A stretch of DNA of 64,000 bases from contig JAEHOE010000065.1 in the NCBI GenBank assembly GCA_016858145.1, forward strand, positions 1 to 64,000, given 5' to 3'. Shown piece after piece: positions 11,701 through 23,646 of the stretch (within the stretch, counting starts at the first letter, position 1; every line of letters begins with the position of its first letter). Source of the DNA: Edaphochlamys debaryana. Taxonomy: Eukaryota > Chlorophyta > Chlorophyceae > Chlamydomonadales. The translations under genes and the position numbers were made by a program. The notes under the pieces are model-generated. The model made no database searches. It saw only the letters and a program-made list of their open reading frames with translations, and was not told the origin of the DNA.

Positions 11701-13882
11701 GCGCGAGGCAGTGGCGCGACGCCGTCCGGCGGGAGCTGCAGCGCCGCCGCTGGCGGCGGCAACGACGGCGGCGGGGATGGCGGTGAGGGCGCTGACGGCG
11801 CGGGCAGCGGCGTACCGGCTCCGCTGCGGCAGCCGCCGTCAGCGGAGGCGTCCCCGCTCACGTTCCCACCGCCGCCGCCGCCGCCTGATCCCGCCGCCAC
11901 CACACCAAGCCCCGTGGCAAGCCTTGCTCCTACGCCAGTCTCAGAGGCCCTGTCGGCGCCTGGAGTCGGTGCCGGCGGCGGTCGTGGTGAGGCTCCCGCC
12001 GGGCCGCTGCCGCCGCCAGCGCAGCCTCCTCTCCTGGCGCTGCCGCCGCTGCCGCCGCCGCCGCCAGACGACGCCGCCGGAACCTCTGGCCGCAGTGGGG
12101 GCGGTGGTGTGTCGCCGAGCCAGCCCCAGCCCGTTCCCTCCTTCTCCCTTGGCACCCCGCCTGCTGCCACCCCGACCCAGCTTCAACTGCAGCCCCACGC
12201 CTTTCCACCGCCTTACCCCCCGCACGTGTCCTACGCCCCTTTGCCAGCGGCTCAGTACGGCGGGCCGTCGCCGTACCACCAGCCACCGCCTCCGCCGTCG
12301 TACCACCAACCGCCGCCGTTGCCCTACCAACCGCCGCCGCTGTGGCAGCAACCGCGGGCTTCGGCCCCGCAGGCCCCACCGCAACCGCGTGAGCAGTACA
12401 GCGGCGGTGGCTTCAGCGGCGGCGGCGGTGCTGGCCCGGCGGCGGTGGGCCGTCGGAGCAGTGGCGGCGTCAGCAGCGGCGGTCGTCGCGGGGACAGCCG
12501 GGGCCCAAGCCAGGCCCGGGCATACAGTCAGCCCAGCCCGTCGCAGGGTCTGGCGCAAGGCCCCCGGGGTTCAAGCGGTGGCGGCGGCGGCGGCGGCGAG
12601 TCGGCAGAAGCTGACGGCGCGGCGACGCCGCCGCAGCGGCGGGGCCTGCTGGCGGGACTGATGGCGGAGCTTCAGCAGCACCAGCAGCGGGCCTCGACCG
12701 GCGGCGGCAGCGCTGACGGTGGTGGCGGCAGCGGTGGCGGCCAGGGCAGTTTTGGTGGCGGCGCGCCTGCGCCCCGTCCTGTGCTGCCGCCGGCCCCGCC
12801 GCCTCCGCCGCCCATGCCGTCGCCGGGAACGTCCAGCAGCGCAACGGCAGACCCGTGGTCGCTTCTGTACGGCAGCGGCGGCGGCAGTACGAGCGGCGGC
12901 GGCGGCGGCGGCGGAACACCTGCCGCCGGCTCGCAGCTTGTTATCGGTGACTTGCAGCACCTCTTCAGCCTCGTCAGCAGCCTGCCAGTCTTCTCCTCGC
13001 CTCCACTCGCCTCCGCCTCAGCACCGGCTCAGGCGCCGCCGCCAGGGCTCGGCGGCGGCGCCGCTAGCGTCCCGCCGTCGATGCAGCCTCTGCCAGCGCT
13101 GCCGTCGCCTCCGCCGGCGCCGCGGCGTACGGCGCTTCTGACGCCGCCGCCGCTGCCAGTCCAGGCCTCCCCACGGGCTGCCTTCGCAGGGGCTGCCGGC
13201 GACGCTGCCGCCACTGTCGGCGGCGGCGGCAGCGGCGGTGGCAGCGTCAGCGGCGGCGGTCTTGGTTCGCCGTGGACGTCCTTGGCGCTGGGCAGCGGCG
13301 TCTGGCCGCCGTCACCTCTCTCGCCGCCGCCGCCGCCGCTGCCGGCACGGGGCCCCGCTGTGGCCACACCAGACCCCGGCGCGGGCACCCCGCCAGGGAC
13401 TTCGGCGCCCGGGACCACGGCGGCGGCAGCGGCCGGCGGTGGCGGCGGCGGCGGCGGTGCTGGGGCCTCTCTGCTCACGGAGCTGTCATTCACGCAGGTG
13501 CGCCCGCAGTCTCAGCTGTGGGCTCGGAAGTACCGCCGCCTGTCCCCTGCCCTTCCCCCGCCTGTTCCCCGCCTTTCCCCTGCCTTTCCCCGCCCGTTCT
13601 CAGCTTTCCCCCTCTGCCCCCGCTACCCCCTCTGCCCTGCAGCTTGGCGCCCTGGAGGCCACGGACTGGCTTGCGCAGGATCCAAACCAGGATCCAGGAG
13701 CAAGTCAGGATCCAGGACCAAGTCTGGCCGGACAACAGGTGGCACCGAGCCAGGAGCGGGATCAGGGGCAGGGGCAGGGGCAAGCGTCGCGGGGCGACGA
13801 CCGCGTTCCGGCGCAGGGGGGGAGGGCCGAGTTTGAAGCGGGGGCGTTGCAAGGGGGTGAGCCGAGAGGCGGTGGGGGGTGA
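8162..13882 (+). CDS. YABBY-domain-like transcription regulator with huge low-complexity regions
   Basis: Six exons: 8162-8878, 9156-9220, 9487-10441, 10589-10657, 10819-13497, 13643-13882 (1574 residues, all phases close). Residues 1-225 are Pro/Tyr/Gln-rich with an 11-Gln run. Residues 229-259 form a zinc-finger-like unit, C229-x4-C234-x21-C256-x2-C259, followed by GRLLEVRV, closely matching the YABBY finger. Residues 563-604 read AKRAREMTPYNIYMSEE, VKRLKAEIPGLDN, AAFKIASTK and W, matching the HMG-like YABBY domain pattern (P-YN, E-V-x-RLKA, AF, W). The roughly 970 residues after this are Gly/Ala/Pro/Ser-rich. YABBY proteins are nuclear DNA-binding regulators in seed plants and are also reported from prasinophytes. 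The first finger pair is CX4C rather than the usual CX2C. The low-complexity exon 5 end is less certain than the domains. Confidence 0.75.
8738..8770 (+). repeat. CAG trinucleotide run encoding polyglutamine
   Basis: Eleven uninterrupted CAG codons lie in the first exon of the YABBY-like gene, preceded by a Gln/Ile-rich stretch. Pure codon repetition makes length variation between strains likely. Confidence 0.95.
10267..10303 (+). repeat. CAGGCC hexanucleotide run encoding Gln-Ala repeats
   Basis: About six copies of CAGGCC lie within exon 3 of the YABBY-like gene and encode alternating Gln and Ala in the spacer between zinc finger and YABBY domain. Confidence 0.9.
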
Positions 13883-14120
13883 GCCAAGAGGCGGTGACGA
13901 TGGGGCAACGGAGCGATTCCTGGGATCCGAGGGGGGTGAAACTTAGTGCATACGGCTGTCCTTCAGGAGTTTCCTTCCTGTGAGCTGTGTGTGAGGGGCA
14001 CTGGGCCCTCACCTCCCTGGATTCCGCTTGATGGTTGGTTGCTTGGGAAGCGTTGAGGGCAGAGTTACGTTAGCGGTTGGCAGGATGAAGCGGCCTGTCC
14101 AAACGAGACTCGGCTGCGAC

Positions 14121-14168
14121 TGTGGGGTAGAAGAACATCAACGAAGCGAAGCGCTTGACTGTGGGGTG
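14121..14168 (-). repeat. Dispersed 45-bp repeat, copy a
   Basis: Reads GTGGGGTAGAAGAACATCAA followed by CGAAGCGAAGCGCTT and GTGGGG. It is the reverse complement of the copies at 23647 and 26102, with inverted GTGGGG/CCCCAC at its ends. Confidence 0.85.
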
Positions 14169-14522
14169 GGGCGGGGCCGAGGTCGACGCTTAGGACGAGG
14201 GGTCAGGGAAGCAGCTGCGGGTTGGACGGCTAGCGGGCTTGTGTCACGTCACTGCCTCAACCCGGCAGGCTAGAGGGGGGTTACACGAGGGAGCCGAGAT
14301 GTCCCGTGACCTTCGAAGCATTGATGCATGCGCTCGCACGTGATGCCGTACTGCCGTGGTGAGGATGGCAGCATCGATCTGGGTGAGCTGGGTGCGCTGC
14401 GGTGCACAGTTCGTCGGGGCTTCGAGCTTCCCCTGGCCTCGGGGCCGGGGTACATGGGGTTCGGGGGCTAAAGCTCCACAGGTCCGGCCCTCCCACTGGG
14501 ATCCACGAGGGGCCGGACTCCA

Positions 14523-14527
14523 TGTAA
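14523..14527 (+). terminator. Candidate TGTAA polyadenylation signal for the YABBY-like gene
   Basis: TGTAA is the usual polyadenylation signal of chlamydomonadalean algae. I saw no nearer TGTAA after the stop at 13882, giving a plausible 3' untranslated region of about 640 bases. Confidence 0.4.
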
Positions 14528-15129
14528 CCACGGTATCAGCAGCCGGTGTGTCCCGCCGGTGGAGTTCTGTGCTCGCAGGGGCCGTGCAGCGTAGTCCGGA
14601 CGACGACGAAGGGGGATGCAGCTGAACGCAACTAGGCTGTGCGCAACGCAACAGAAAGAGGGAGAGGCCGAGCGACAGGCAGGCACAAACAGCCGCACGG
14701 GGGATCCTAGCCGCCGCACCACGTAACGCGTCCGGACACGCCACTTATCTTTCCCGCCGGGTGGAGTCCAAGGCATGCGTGGGCCTAAGTTGTAGTGTGG
14801 CCGGGCAGAGTCCCGGCTGGAATGGGCTGAAGCTGGGCCGTTGCTGGAAGGGAGTACAGGCGGGAGGAGGGAGTACCGTGTGCCTTGAAAACCTGAAGCC
14901 ACCGGCGGAGGAACACATACAGCTCCACACAGGTGTCCCGCCTGCGAACGGTGACGACAGCCTGCCGCAAGCTCAGCGGAAGGAGGGGTAGCCATGCGCG
15001 GGGGCGGCGCAGTGTAGCGATTCAACAAGGCACAGCCTTACATCAAGGGACCCAATTCCCGTTTGGGTCGTAAAGATTTGGGCGTACTGCAGAACATCTG
15101 CACATCAGCCCCGCATAGAAAGCCCGGAG

Positions 15130-16615
15130 TCCCGTCCCATGAGTCATTACTGGCAATCAGTGCTGCTATCTTCCTTTCGTTCTCGTGCAAGTTTCGATTC
15201 TGAGGGCTCTGCACGAAAGCGTTTTGGCAACTTTCGTGCAAGGGTCACGAAGGATTCTCCCCTGGGGACACAGAACACAGAACACACACAGACCATACCT
15301 GCGGCCCCGCCTCGGCGGGGCCGCAACCATGAAAGTAGCACGCATCGAGGAGCGACCGCGGACTGACACCTCCTTCGGCCAGATGAGCTTCATTTTCGCT
15401 TGTTGGATGCTATGGACGGCTAGCGGAGGGACTGCATGTAAGGGCGAGCTCTGGGACTCAAGCTTAAAGGCGGCGTACTATGTTTCCTCGCACGTCCGGT
15501 CGTGGTTGCACTACTACGCTCGTCTGAGCCATAGGGTGTCAGCTAAGTTGGCTGGTAGGCGGGCCTTGTGCCGCGTCAGGCCACGATCGGCAGCCCTCGT
15601 GCCGCCGCATAGAAGTCCCAACCATTCGCACGCAGAGCTAGCATGGTGCGGCATCTGCGGGGCTGTCCGGACGAATGGCTTTGCGGAAAGGTGTGATGTT
15701 GTGTTCGATGTCATACATGCTGCGGGTGGTGCTCTGCTGGATGTCTTGGTGGCCCTCTGGTTGCCCGTGCGACGCTAGGGGCATTTTGGTGGGATGTTGT
15801 GACGCTGTGCCTGGTGGTGTGAGTCAGTGGTGGCCCTCGACGTGCCTGAACGTGCCTTGGCTCTTCACAGAACACCGGCCCGCTTGCGGGCCTAGACCGC
15901 TTCCCAGACATTTGCGCTTGGTAGGCCAAGCGCCAGAAAAGAAGTATTGAGGGGTCTCCCCTCGGCGACCCCCTCGTTGTGGTTCAACGACCAACAGTTG
16001 GCTGCAGCTGAGGGTGGTGCTGGTATGGAGGCCCATACCCGGTAGGTGGCGCTTTACGCTTAACCCCTCTCAGCTGGTGCTCGGAGGCGGTTCCTGCTGT
16101 AACCATCGCATCCTGGGGACCCATGTTTCGTGCCCATGAACCGAAGGATTTGGCCCCTGCTGACCCCCTTTCGTGCGTCTGGGCCAAGGTGGGGAACACT
16201 TTCTGACTAGGTCTACCCGACACAAGGGTTCACGGTGTCAGTTGCACGCTCCCAGAGCGCTGACACGCCAAGGAGCCAGGGGTTTGCTCGACGGGGAACA
16301 CTTCCCGACAAGGCAATCATGCTGACGCCGCACCGAGAGGTGCCTCCAGTGTGCCCCTAAGGCTCTTCATGGACAGGGATCAGGGTTCCCTGTAGCGGGG
16401 ACCACCTTCTGACGAGGGGACCAAGCGCAGGGCACGCCCATGCCAGCTGCAAGACGCCCCCCCAACCCCTTGTACCGAAACCGAAAGCCTGCGCAAGCCA
16501 ACTTTCGTGCACATGTACCGAAAGTCACGGCGCCCGCAGGGGGTACTCTCGGACACAGCCAAGAGCCCAGCCCCAGGAAGATAGCAGCACTGCTGGCAAT
16601 GGACTTATCAGAGAA
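15130..16615. mobile_element. Possible remnant element bounded by imperfect inverted blocks
   Basis: The left block (about 15140-15245) contains GTGCTGCTATCTTCCT and later GCACGAAAGCGTTTTGGC. The reverse complement of the right block (about 16480-16600) contains GTGCTGCTATCTTCCT and later GCACGAAAGTTGGC. The arms are about 1.3 kb apart and diverged. No transposase-like ORF lies between them, and target duplications were not resolved. Confidence 0.3.
15301..15324. other. Perfect 11-bp GC inverted repeat (hairpin)
   Basis: GCGGCCCCGCC, TC, GGCGGGGCCGC: two perfect 11-base arms with a 2-base centre. It lies between convergent genes but more than 1 kb from either stop, so a termination role is only a guess. 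Confidence 0.7.
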
Positions 16616-17124
16616 TGATGCACTAGGGAGAAGGCAAAGGTTTGCCCAATCCTCATCACCAGGCCGCAGTTCCAAGGCACGGCCCATCCCTGCCAGTGAG
16701 CTAGGGACGAATACGCGTCATACTAAACCACCCTCAGCGTTCCCACAAGATGCAGTCGAACGTAAATGCGCATCTCTCCCCCCGCGAAGATGCATTCAAC
16801 CCCCTGGCCCCATTTGAGGCTCAGATCTTCCAGCCCCACGTCCAGTTCATGCAATGCTAATCTGCATGTGCAAGCGCGAAAGGACACGCAGGGTTCACGC
16901 AGCACGCCAACAAGCCACCTGCTGGGTCCCCGCCCGCAGGCACACCAGCACACAGGGTTCGGCCTCTAGACAGCCATCCGCCAACCTACGCCACATCACC
17001 GAAGCATGCATGCAAAACTTGACTTCCTACCCACTACATGGCCTGCCCGAGAGAGGCTTCCCGAGTTTCGAGTGCCGCGCGTGCGGGGCACGTGGACGGC
17101 GCGAACGGCATGCGTACGGCACGA

Positions 17125-20100
17125 TTACGGGCCCCAGGTCGTGAGGTTGGCGGGCTCGCCCAACTTCCGGAGAGGCAGGACGGGGACGCAGTTGACATTG
17201 AAGTCGGGGCTGGAGGGGTCTGCATGGGGCGCATGCGATGGGGAAAAGCACGTCAGCGCCCTTTGCCGTCCTCTCATCTCCAGTCACTGCCTTCAGGAAC
17301 ACAGCGATGCGTACTGAATCCCAAACCCCTGCAGAGCTGATCTCCGGATTTACTCACTGTAGTTGGGGCCGTTGCAGGTCTTGGACATGTTGTAGACATT
17401 CTCCTGGCCCAGCGTAACGATCGAGTTGTTGGAGAGCAGCGCCAGGGACTGGTCCAGGTAGGAGATGACCTGGTCTGCGAGGCGGAAAAGAAGTCACGGA
17501 GGAAGATGTCAGTCAGCCGTGTATGGCCGCCTATGCATTGTCCGGGTTGTACGGATCGTGTGTGGAGTTGGGAACTCAAGGGCCGGAACGGGAACTCACT
17601 AGGGTTGAGGGTTCCGGTCTTGGAGGGGGTGAGCATGGTCTTGCCGGTGGAGGCGTACGACGTGATCGACTTGTTCAGGTTGTTCCACTGGGTGGGGGTC
17701 AGGCGGGTCAGGAAGTTGGCCTGGGACGCATTCCTGCGGAGGGTAAAAAATGGAGCGAAAAAACGGTCAGGCAGGGGCACTTGAGCTGACGTGGGTCGCT
17801 GAAAGCATCTCCCAAGCTAGAGCAAGCAGGGCACTGGATGGAACCTGACGTGTTACACTGAAAACAGCGGCGCACTAAGAGCACGGCATCCCTCCAGCTC
17901 GACCCCCAGACCCTGCACCCATGCTCCGACGGCATCCCCCAAGCTCGACACCGGGACCCTGTGGTTCGCTTTGCTGATGTTCTTCTAACCCGGTGGTTCC
18001 GCACCTGTAGGCGTACAGCGTGGTGTTCATCTGGTTGACGATGGACGCGCCGCGGGCCACCAGGGACTGCTCGTACTGGTAGAGCTGCTTGTTGGCCGAG
18101 ATGCAGGGCGAGAAGACGCCCTGAGCGAACAGCGCGGCGGTGCATAGGCCCACCACCACGAGGGTCGCCACCCAGGAGCAGAAGGTGCGGAGCAGGAACA
18201 TCCAGTTCACGCCGGCCTTGCCCTCCAGCATGCCCAAGCCAACGATGCCGCCTGGAAGCAAGGGAGGGGGCGAGGGATGCGGCGAAAGGTGAGGTGAGGC
18301 CGCGAGGAGACGGTGGGTCGAGTAGGGGCGTGGGCGCAAACAGTGTCTGCAGACCCCTGGCTATCGCCGGGTCGAGGTCCTGGGGGCGTGGCAACTGGCA
18401 CCGCGAAGCTAGTACGACAGAAGCCTGGGACGCAGCAAGTGCCCAGCTGAACCCCCTCCGGCGCACGCACCGGTGATGCACTGCGACGAGGAGGTGGGCA
18501 GGCCGTACTGCGCGGCGACCATGATGACCAGAGCGGTGGCCAGCCTGCGGGTCGGCGGTTAGCGGTTGTCCGTTTAGTCCTTGTGGCGGTTGGCTCTGGC
18601 TACCGTCCGCCCCTGCTTCCAGCCTCCTCCCCATTCCCCGCCACAACTCGATCTCACGGCCCCCTCTCCACCAAGCGACCGCCCCGAGCGAGATCTCCCG
18701 CCCCCGGATGGACCGACACTCACTCGGCCGAGAAGCCGCGGGTGGGGGAGAGCTTAGCCATGCGCGTGCCGACGGCGCGGGTGACGTTGTATCCGTAGGT
18801 GCCCAGACCAATGACCAGGCCAAGGGCCGAGATGACGATGCACCAGGTGGGGGCGTTGACCTTGGAGGGGAGGTTGCCGTCCTTGACGGCGAACCAGATG
18901 GTCGCCAGGGGGCCGGCCATGTAGCCGACCTCACCGGCGCCATGGGCTGTGGGGAAAGCGGTGCATTGGGAATCGGGAGGTCAGTATCCATAGCTGAAGC
19001 TGAGGAACGTCAGTCTTCAACACCATCCAAGTGCGAGAGCGCTAGCCTGGGCCATAGGCTCCAATCGAGAATGCCGGCGTGCCCCGGTCCCGTGTCCCGA
19101 GACGCACCGAAGATGACGCAGATGGCGGAGAAGACCTGCAGGTAGCTGAAGGCGTACTCGGCCTTGGGGTCGAAGACCTCCGCGTTCTGGTGGATGGCCG
19201 CCACGATGGGGTCCTCCTCGACCACCTGGTGAACGTCAACCTCCAGACCTGCATTTAGTTATAGAATAAAGGAAGTTGCAGCACGTCAGCAAACAGTCAC
19301 ATCCTGATTGTGCGGCGTGCGATGCAGGGTGCAGGGTGCGGTATGCAGGTCGGTTGTACGGCGTCGTACGGCAGGCAAGCGCACGCACCGTGCATGGCGG
19401 CGCGCTTGAGCGAGGTGAAGGCCTTGAGCATCTTGCTGTCAGACTGCTCGATGCGCTCCTCCTCCTGGGCCTTGGCCTTTGAGCGTGCCTCCTCCTCGTC
19501 GGCGAGCTGCTTCTGGTGCCTGCGCGAAGACACGCCGGTATCGATAGTGAGTAGTGTGAGGCGTAAAGAGCAAGTGACTGGGCGAGCCGGCTGCCCACGG
19601 GTTGCTTGCGGGGAGGGGAGGGGAGGGCGAGCCGGGTGCCCACGGGTTGCTGCGCCGCTACCTGAACGCCTTTGTTCAACCCAGACAGCACTTCGACGAC
19701 GGAACTCACTCCTCATCGAACTTCCTGTCGGACTTCCACTTGAGCAGCGGCAGGATGATGACGATGGTCAGGAAACACAGGCTGCGGGGGGGGTGGGTTG
19801 GAGGGAAAGGGGCGGAGATGAGATCATGTTCGCACCCGCTCGAGTCACCCCACGGCCGTACGACCCCTCCCGGTCCGTTGCTCGTTTGCCCTTGTTTGTG
19901 CTTCACTGAACACATTCCCCTTTGGCCCACGGCCCGTATGGGGGTTCACGGCTGGTACCATGTCCGTGTAACAACAACAACAACAACAACAACAAGACCC
20001 GCCTCCTCGGGTCCCGCCCCGCCCCTCGGCGACCGTCCGCGGGGCTCACCCGGCAGCGCAGCAGGCGGATACCCAGGCGGCCTTGCCCTCCGTCCAGCTG

Positions 20101-22154
20101 TCTCCATCGGCCTGCAGCGTCTTGGCGGCACCCTTGGTGAACTGCGGGGAAATTTAGAGCGCGGGCAGGGGTCCGCGTATTGCGGCAGCGCTGGACTCTT
20201 ATCCGAGACGCAGTAGTACAGCACACCGCTGTACGACGCTGTACGGCAGGCTTGGCTGCCATTATTACTCACCACGAAGTAGATGTTGATCCAGGTGGTG
20301 AGGAGCACCATGATGGGGAGCACCCAGAAGGAGAGCTGGTAGGAACGCTCGCGGCGCAGAACCAGCGTCCTGCAGATCGCAAACCAACATCAGCCGCCAG
20401 CTGTTAGTTGGACGGTCATGCACGTACGCTCTAGCCGTGAGTGCGAACCCCACCACCGAGGGCCCTTCCCAGCTCCCTCTTCTTCCCCCGGCCAAAGCAC
20501 CACGAACGGGCCTTCATCCCCCCCTTCGCACAAAGCGCGGCGCACCTGACAATCAAAAAGATGATGGCCGAAGCGCAGCCGGTCAGCACCGGGGACACGA
20601 ACCTGGCGGGAGGGAAGGCACACGGGCAGAGTCACAGGTCAGTGCGGAGCCCACTCGCCAAGCACCAACCAGGAGAGGTGAGGCAGCCCGTTTCTGGCAT
20701 GCAACGGGCAGCGTGAGGTCTCACCAGGACAGAATGATAGGGACCACGCCCTTGTACGGCGGGAAGGACGACTTGTCGGGCACAGCCCAGGACACGGCAT
20801 CGGCACCGCCGTAGCTGCAGGGGGGAAGAAGAGAGGGGAGGGGCTCAGGGGGCCTGCTCGCCATGCGCCAGTGTCCATCAAAACCCTGCACTGCCCATGC
20901 TCTCTGCACAGCCCAGTCCAGGTGCTGGCTCGACTCCCGGTTTGCGCCCGTGAGGACCTACACAAGGCTGAAGCCAATGATGGCGCCAATGATAGAGTGC
21001 GTCGCGGACACGTTGAGCTGCGGAAGAGATCGGGTCCGGGCAGGAAACACGCCTCATCAGGCAGGGACAAGCAAAGTCGCAAGCCGTCAGGCTAGCCCTC
21101 GCTGGCTTGCCGTGGGCACCAGTTGTTCGGGGTGACCTGGTACCGAGGCTGTGCTGCTAGCCCCTGGCCAACCCACCTCCCAGAAGGAGGCCAGCGCCTG
21201 CCACACAAAGCCAACCGTCAGCGCGCAGATCATGCCGTACGCGTAGACCTCGGGCTCGCTGCAGGACGCAGAGGCAATGGGAGAAGCAAGGGGTACGGGG
21301 GGCATGCGCGGTCAGCCATGGGTTCAGCGGCTTGCAGGGCCGTCAGGGGCGCTAGCTTGTGAGCGAGGAGGCGCGTGCTTGTGTCGTGGGGTTATTTCCA
21401 TACGGAGGCAGTGACCCACTTTTGGAAGTATGTGATTTTGGCAATGCCTCCTGCAATGGTACTCGTAGATACACGGCCCAGGACCATGGCTCCAGTAAAC
21501 TCTGCGTGCCGTGGGGCGGGCGAAAGGACAAACCATCAGGGGGGTGATGGAAAGGTGCGAAGGGGCGAGCTTGCGACCGGGTGAAGGGAGGGGGGATGCA
21601 ACGCAGAGCTCAACGCGCAGCCCACAGCCCTGACGTGTCACTCACCGAAGATAATCGCGATGATAACTGCTTGCTTGAGAGTGAGCGTCTTAGCGCCCAC
21701 ACTGGTACCGAAGGCGTTGGCCACTGGGGGAAGGGAAGGGGGAGGGGAGGAGGGGGCCGGGGTGAGGTCACATAACGGCGTGTGTGGTCGCCACGAGCTA
21801 GCTGAGAAACCGAGGCCGCGAGCCAGCCCAGCACCTTAGACACAAGTGCCGCTAAAGACAAGCTGCAGGTACACTTCAGCGGTACCACGCCGAGCCGCCC
21901 GACAGACCCTCACCATCGTTCGAGCCCGTTCCCCAGCCGAAGGCGAACGCCGCCATCGAGCCGACGACGATGAGCCATATGTACTGCGAGGAGAATCGCA
22001 CGAGAGGGTCAGCGACGAGCGAGGAAAGACGAGCCGCGCGGCCTTCACACAGCGAATTGTGACGTGCGCCCCCGCAACGTCGACACCCTATAGCAACCCC
22101 CTGATGCATACACGACAGCACATCGCGCACCTCTGGCATAACGAATGTCGCCAT
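17125..22154 (-). CDS. PiT/PHO4-family phosphate transporter
   Basis: Nineteen exons on the minus strand give 653 residues. Coordinates: 22154-22131, 21983-21914, 21723-21646, 21501-21420, 21258-21177, 21017-20962, 20814-20725, 20602-20546, 20369-20273, 20141-20050, 19781-19710, 19519-19389, 19248-19108, 18946-18724, 18544-18471, 18251-18005, 17733-17600, 17474-17358, 17219-17125. The N-terminal half carries the PHO4 signature (GTGSNDVANAFGTSVGAKT from about residue 26) and NVSATHSIIGAIIGF. A charged, Glu/Lys-rich cytoplasmic loop (about 255-320) precedes the second half, which carries FAHGAGEVGYMAGPLAT (about 357) and YGLPTSSSQCITGGIVG. Two six-helix-like halves with a central loop are typical of sodium- or proton-coupled phosphate symporters. 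The second signature has GE where animal PiTs have ND. The last exon was chosen because a strong donor (GTGAGTAA) overlaps an apparent stop at 17350 and the next exon restores a clean reading frame. Confidence 0.9.
17956..17992 (+). repeat. Dispersed 45-bp repeat, degenerate copy d
   Basis: Contains TTCGCTTTGCTGATGTTCTT then CTAACCC, a diverged version of the repeat at 23647. It lies inside an intron of the phosphate transporter gene. Confidence 0.6.
19970..19995 (+). repeat. (AAC)n microsatellite in a phosphate transporter intron
   Basis: About eight AAC units lie between exons 10 and 11 of the transporter (GTT on the coding strand). Confidence 0.95.
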
Positions 22155-22364
22155 GTTGGAGTCTGCGCCGGCGGGCGCGCGACGCGACTAGGGCGTTTGG
22201 CGAACGAGTCGACGAGTTGAGTTGTCTCTGGTGTCGTTAACCCCGTGTCGGCTAATTTAGTGTCGTCTGACGCACGGTTCCGAGACACAATTAAGGTACC
22301 ACGGCTCGTTGTTCAGGGAAGAAGGGAGTGAAAACCACGAGGTGCTGCTGCCGCCCTGTCGCTC

Positions 22365-23240
22365 AAGCTCTCTTATGTATCAGGTAGCGGCGTCTGCTTG
22401 AGTATGACCACGGCGGCCGCCGCGATGGGGGCAGTCAGCCTCAGGACGGAATAATCTAGGCACAATGCCGAACCTCGAACGCATCTGTTGCCCCGTGTTG
22501 CCCCGAACTGGCTCAGCCGCCCTTGCCTAGCCCCTCCTAGCCCCATGGATTACCCTGCCTTGCCTTCTGCCGGAACTGCTGGGCGAGAACACAGCTCACG
22601 AAAGTGAGGAAAGGTATCGCCGTACACGAGGGCATTTCGGTACGTGATGGATGCCCTAGGCCGCGCGGCCATCACGCAAGGAGTCGGGCGCTCTCAGTGA
22701 CCGCCGCCGCCGGTCCAGGCGCGCAGCGGCGCCGGGTGCCGAGATGCCATGCCACTTCTGGTTGGTCTTCGCCCCAGCGCACCATGACGTCTTCCAAGGC
22801 AAGGGAGCGAGAGGCTAGCGCGCTTCCAGTTCCAGTGCTCCAACCTAACGCGCGGTGCGTGGGGCTCCGCGTGCAGCATGCGCCAAAGGGTTGGACGCCA
22901 GGCAAAGCTGGGAGTTGTCCAGAGTCATCCACGATATCAAGTGACTCGTCCCTTATCGCTAGAGGTACAAGCGCGCGTAGAAACCCGTGCGCAGGAGCTC
23001 GCGACTCCGCGACTCCTAGGATGTTGCCCCGGGCGCGCAGTGCCGCTGAGCTACCGGAAAATGCTGCTTATTGGAGCCAGACAGCATTACTTGCGCCGGT
23101 TGACTGGCATGCGTCGTGCCCATACTCTACAGTCCGCCACGCACCTACCCTCAACGCCTCCACGCACCCCGCGTCACCCCCAGCGCGCGCTTACGCCCCT
23201 CACAGTGAGCGCCAGCCGCCACGCACTAGGAGTCTTGCCT
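22365..23240 (+). repeat. Large dispersed repeat, copy 1
   Basis: Starts AAGCTCTCTTATGTATCAGG and matches 29018-29942 in the same orientation. The first 555 bases are over 95 percent alike by eye. A roughly 220-base dissimilar stretch follows, then a second matching block from 23150 (TCAACGCCTCCACGCACC). No long terminal repeat hallmarks or coding sequence were recognised. Confidence 0.85.
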
Positions 23241-23646
23241 GCCACGCACCAGGCACCAAGCGGGTCTCAGATTACCTCTCTTTGCCAATAACCACAAGCG
23301 ACGTCACTTTGTGGGACTTGCGACCTGGGCCACGCCTCCCTAGGTACTTCCTTGCCATCCTTGTACCCTCCCCCCCTTTACCCCGCGTTCGTGGCCTGTC
23401 GCTAGTCTTATGTCGCTATAATGTGTCGCTATACTTTCCATGTCGCGTATTACCGCATTCGGATACCGCATTTGGATGGACTCGGCAGGATGCTGCATGC
23501 CATCCGATCATTTTTGGGCATAAACATAATACTATTGTCCGGCCAACAGGACGGTGTCGCTAAAAATAACGACAGGCGTGTCGTTATACCTAACCCGCTT
23601 ACCCCCTTTACCATGCCTTGCGTGACCCCACACGTCGCCACACGCG

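Larger units (their letters stand above)
13883..17124. other. Convergent intergenic region between YABBY-like and phosphate transporter genes
   Basis: Both flanking genes end here. No coding exon is supported. Contents noted separately are a TGTAA signal, a copy of a dispersed 45-bp repeat, a perfect GC hairpin, and a pair of imperfect inverted blocks (15.13-15.25 and 16.48-16.61 kb) that may be remains of a mobile element. The rest shows nothing I can name. Confidence 0.5.

Noticed and set aside
11930..12558. Long minus-strand open frames opposite the YABBY-like exon 5
   Set aside because: They are composition shadows of GGC/GCG/CCG repeats, encode Arg/Ala-rich nonsense and overlap in several phases at once.
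17350..17352. TAA as the stop of the phosphate transporter
   Set aside because: The stop is part of a strong donor (GTGAGTAA), and an in-phase exon at 17219-17125 continues with protein-like sequence (VNCVPVLPLRKLGEPANLTT) to a clean stop.
22604..23563. 319-codon open frame on the plus strand
   Set aside because: It lies within a dispersed repeat whose second copy has indels that break the frame, and it shows no motif.
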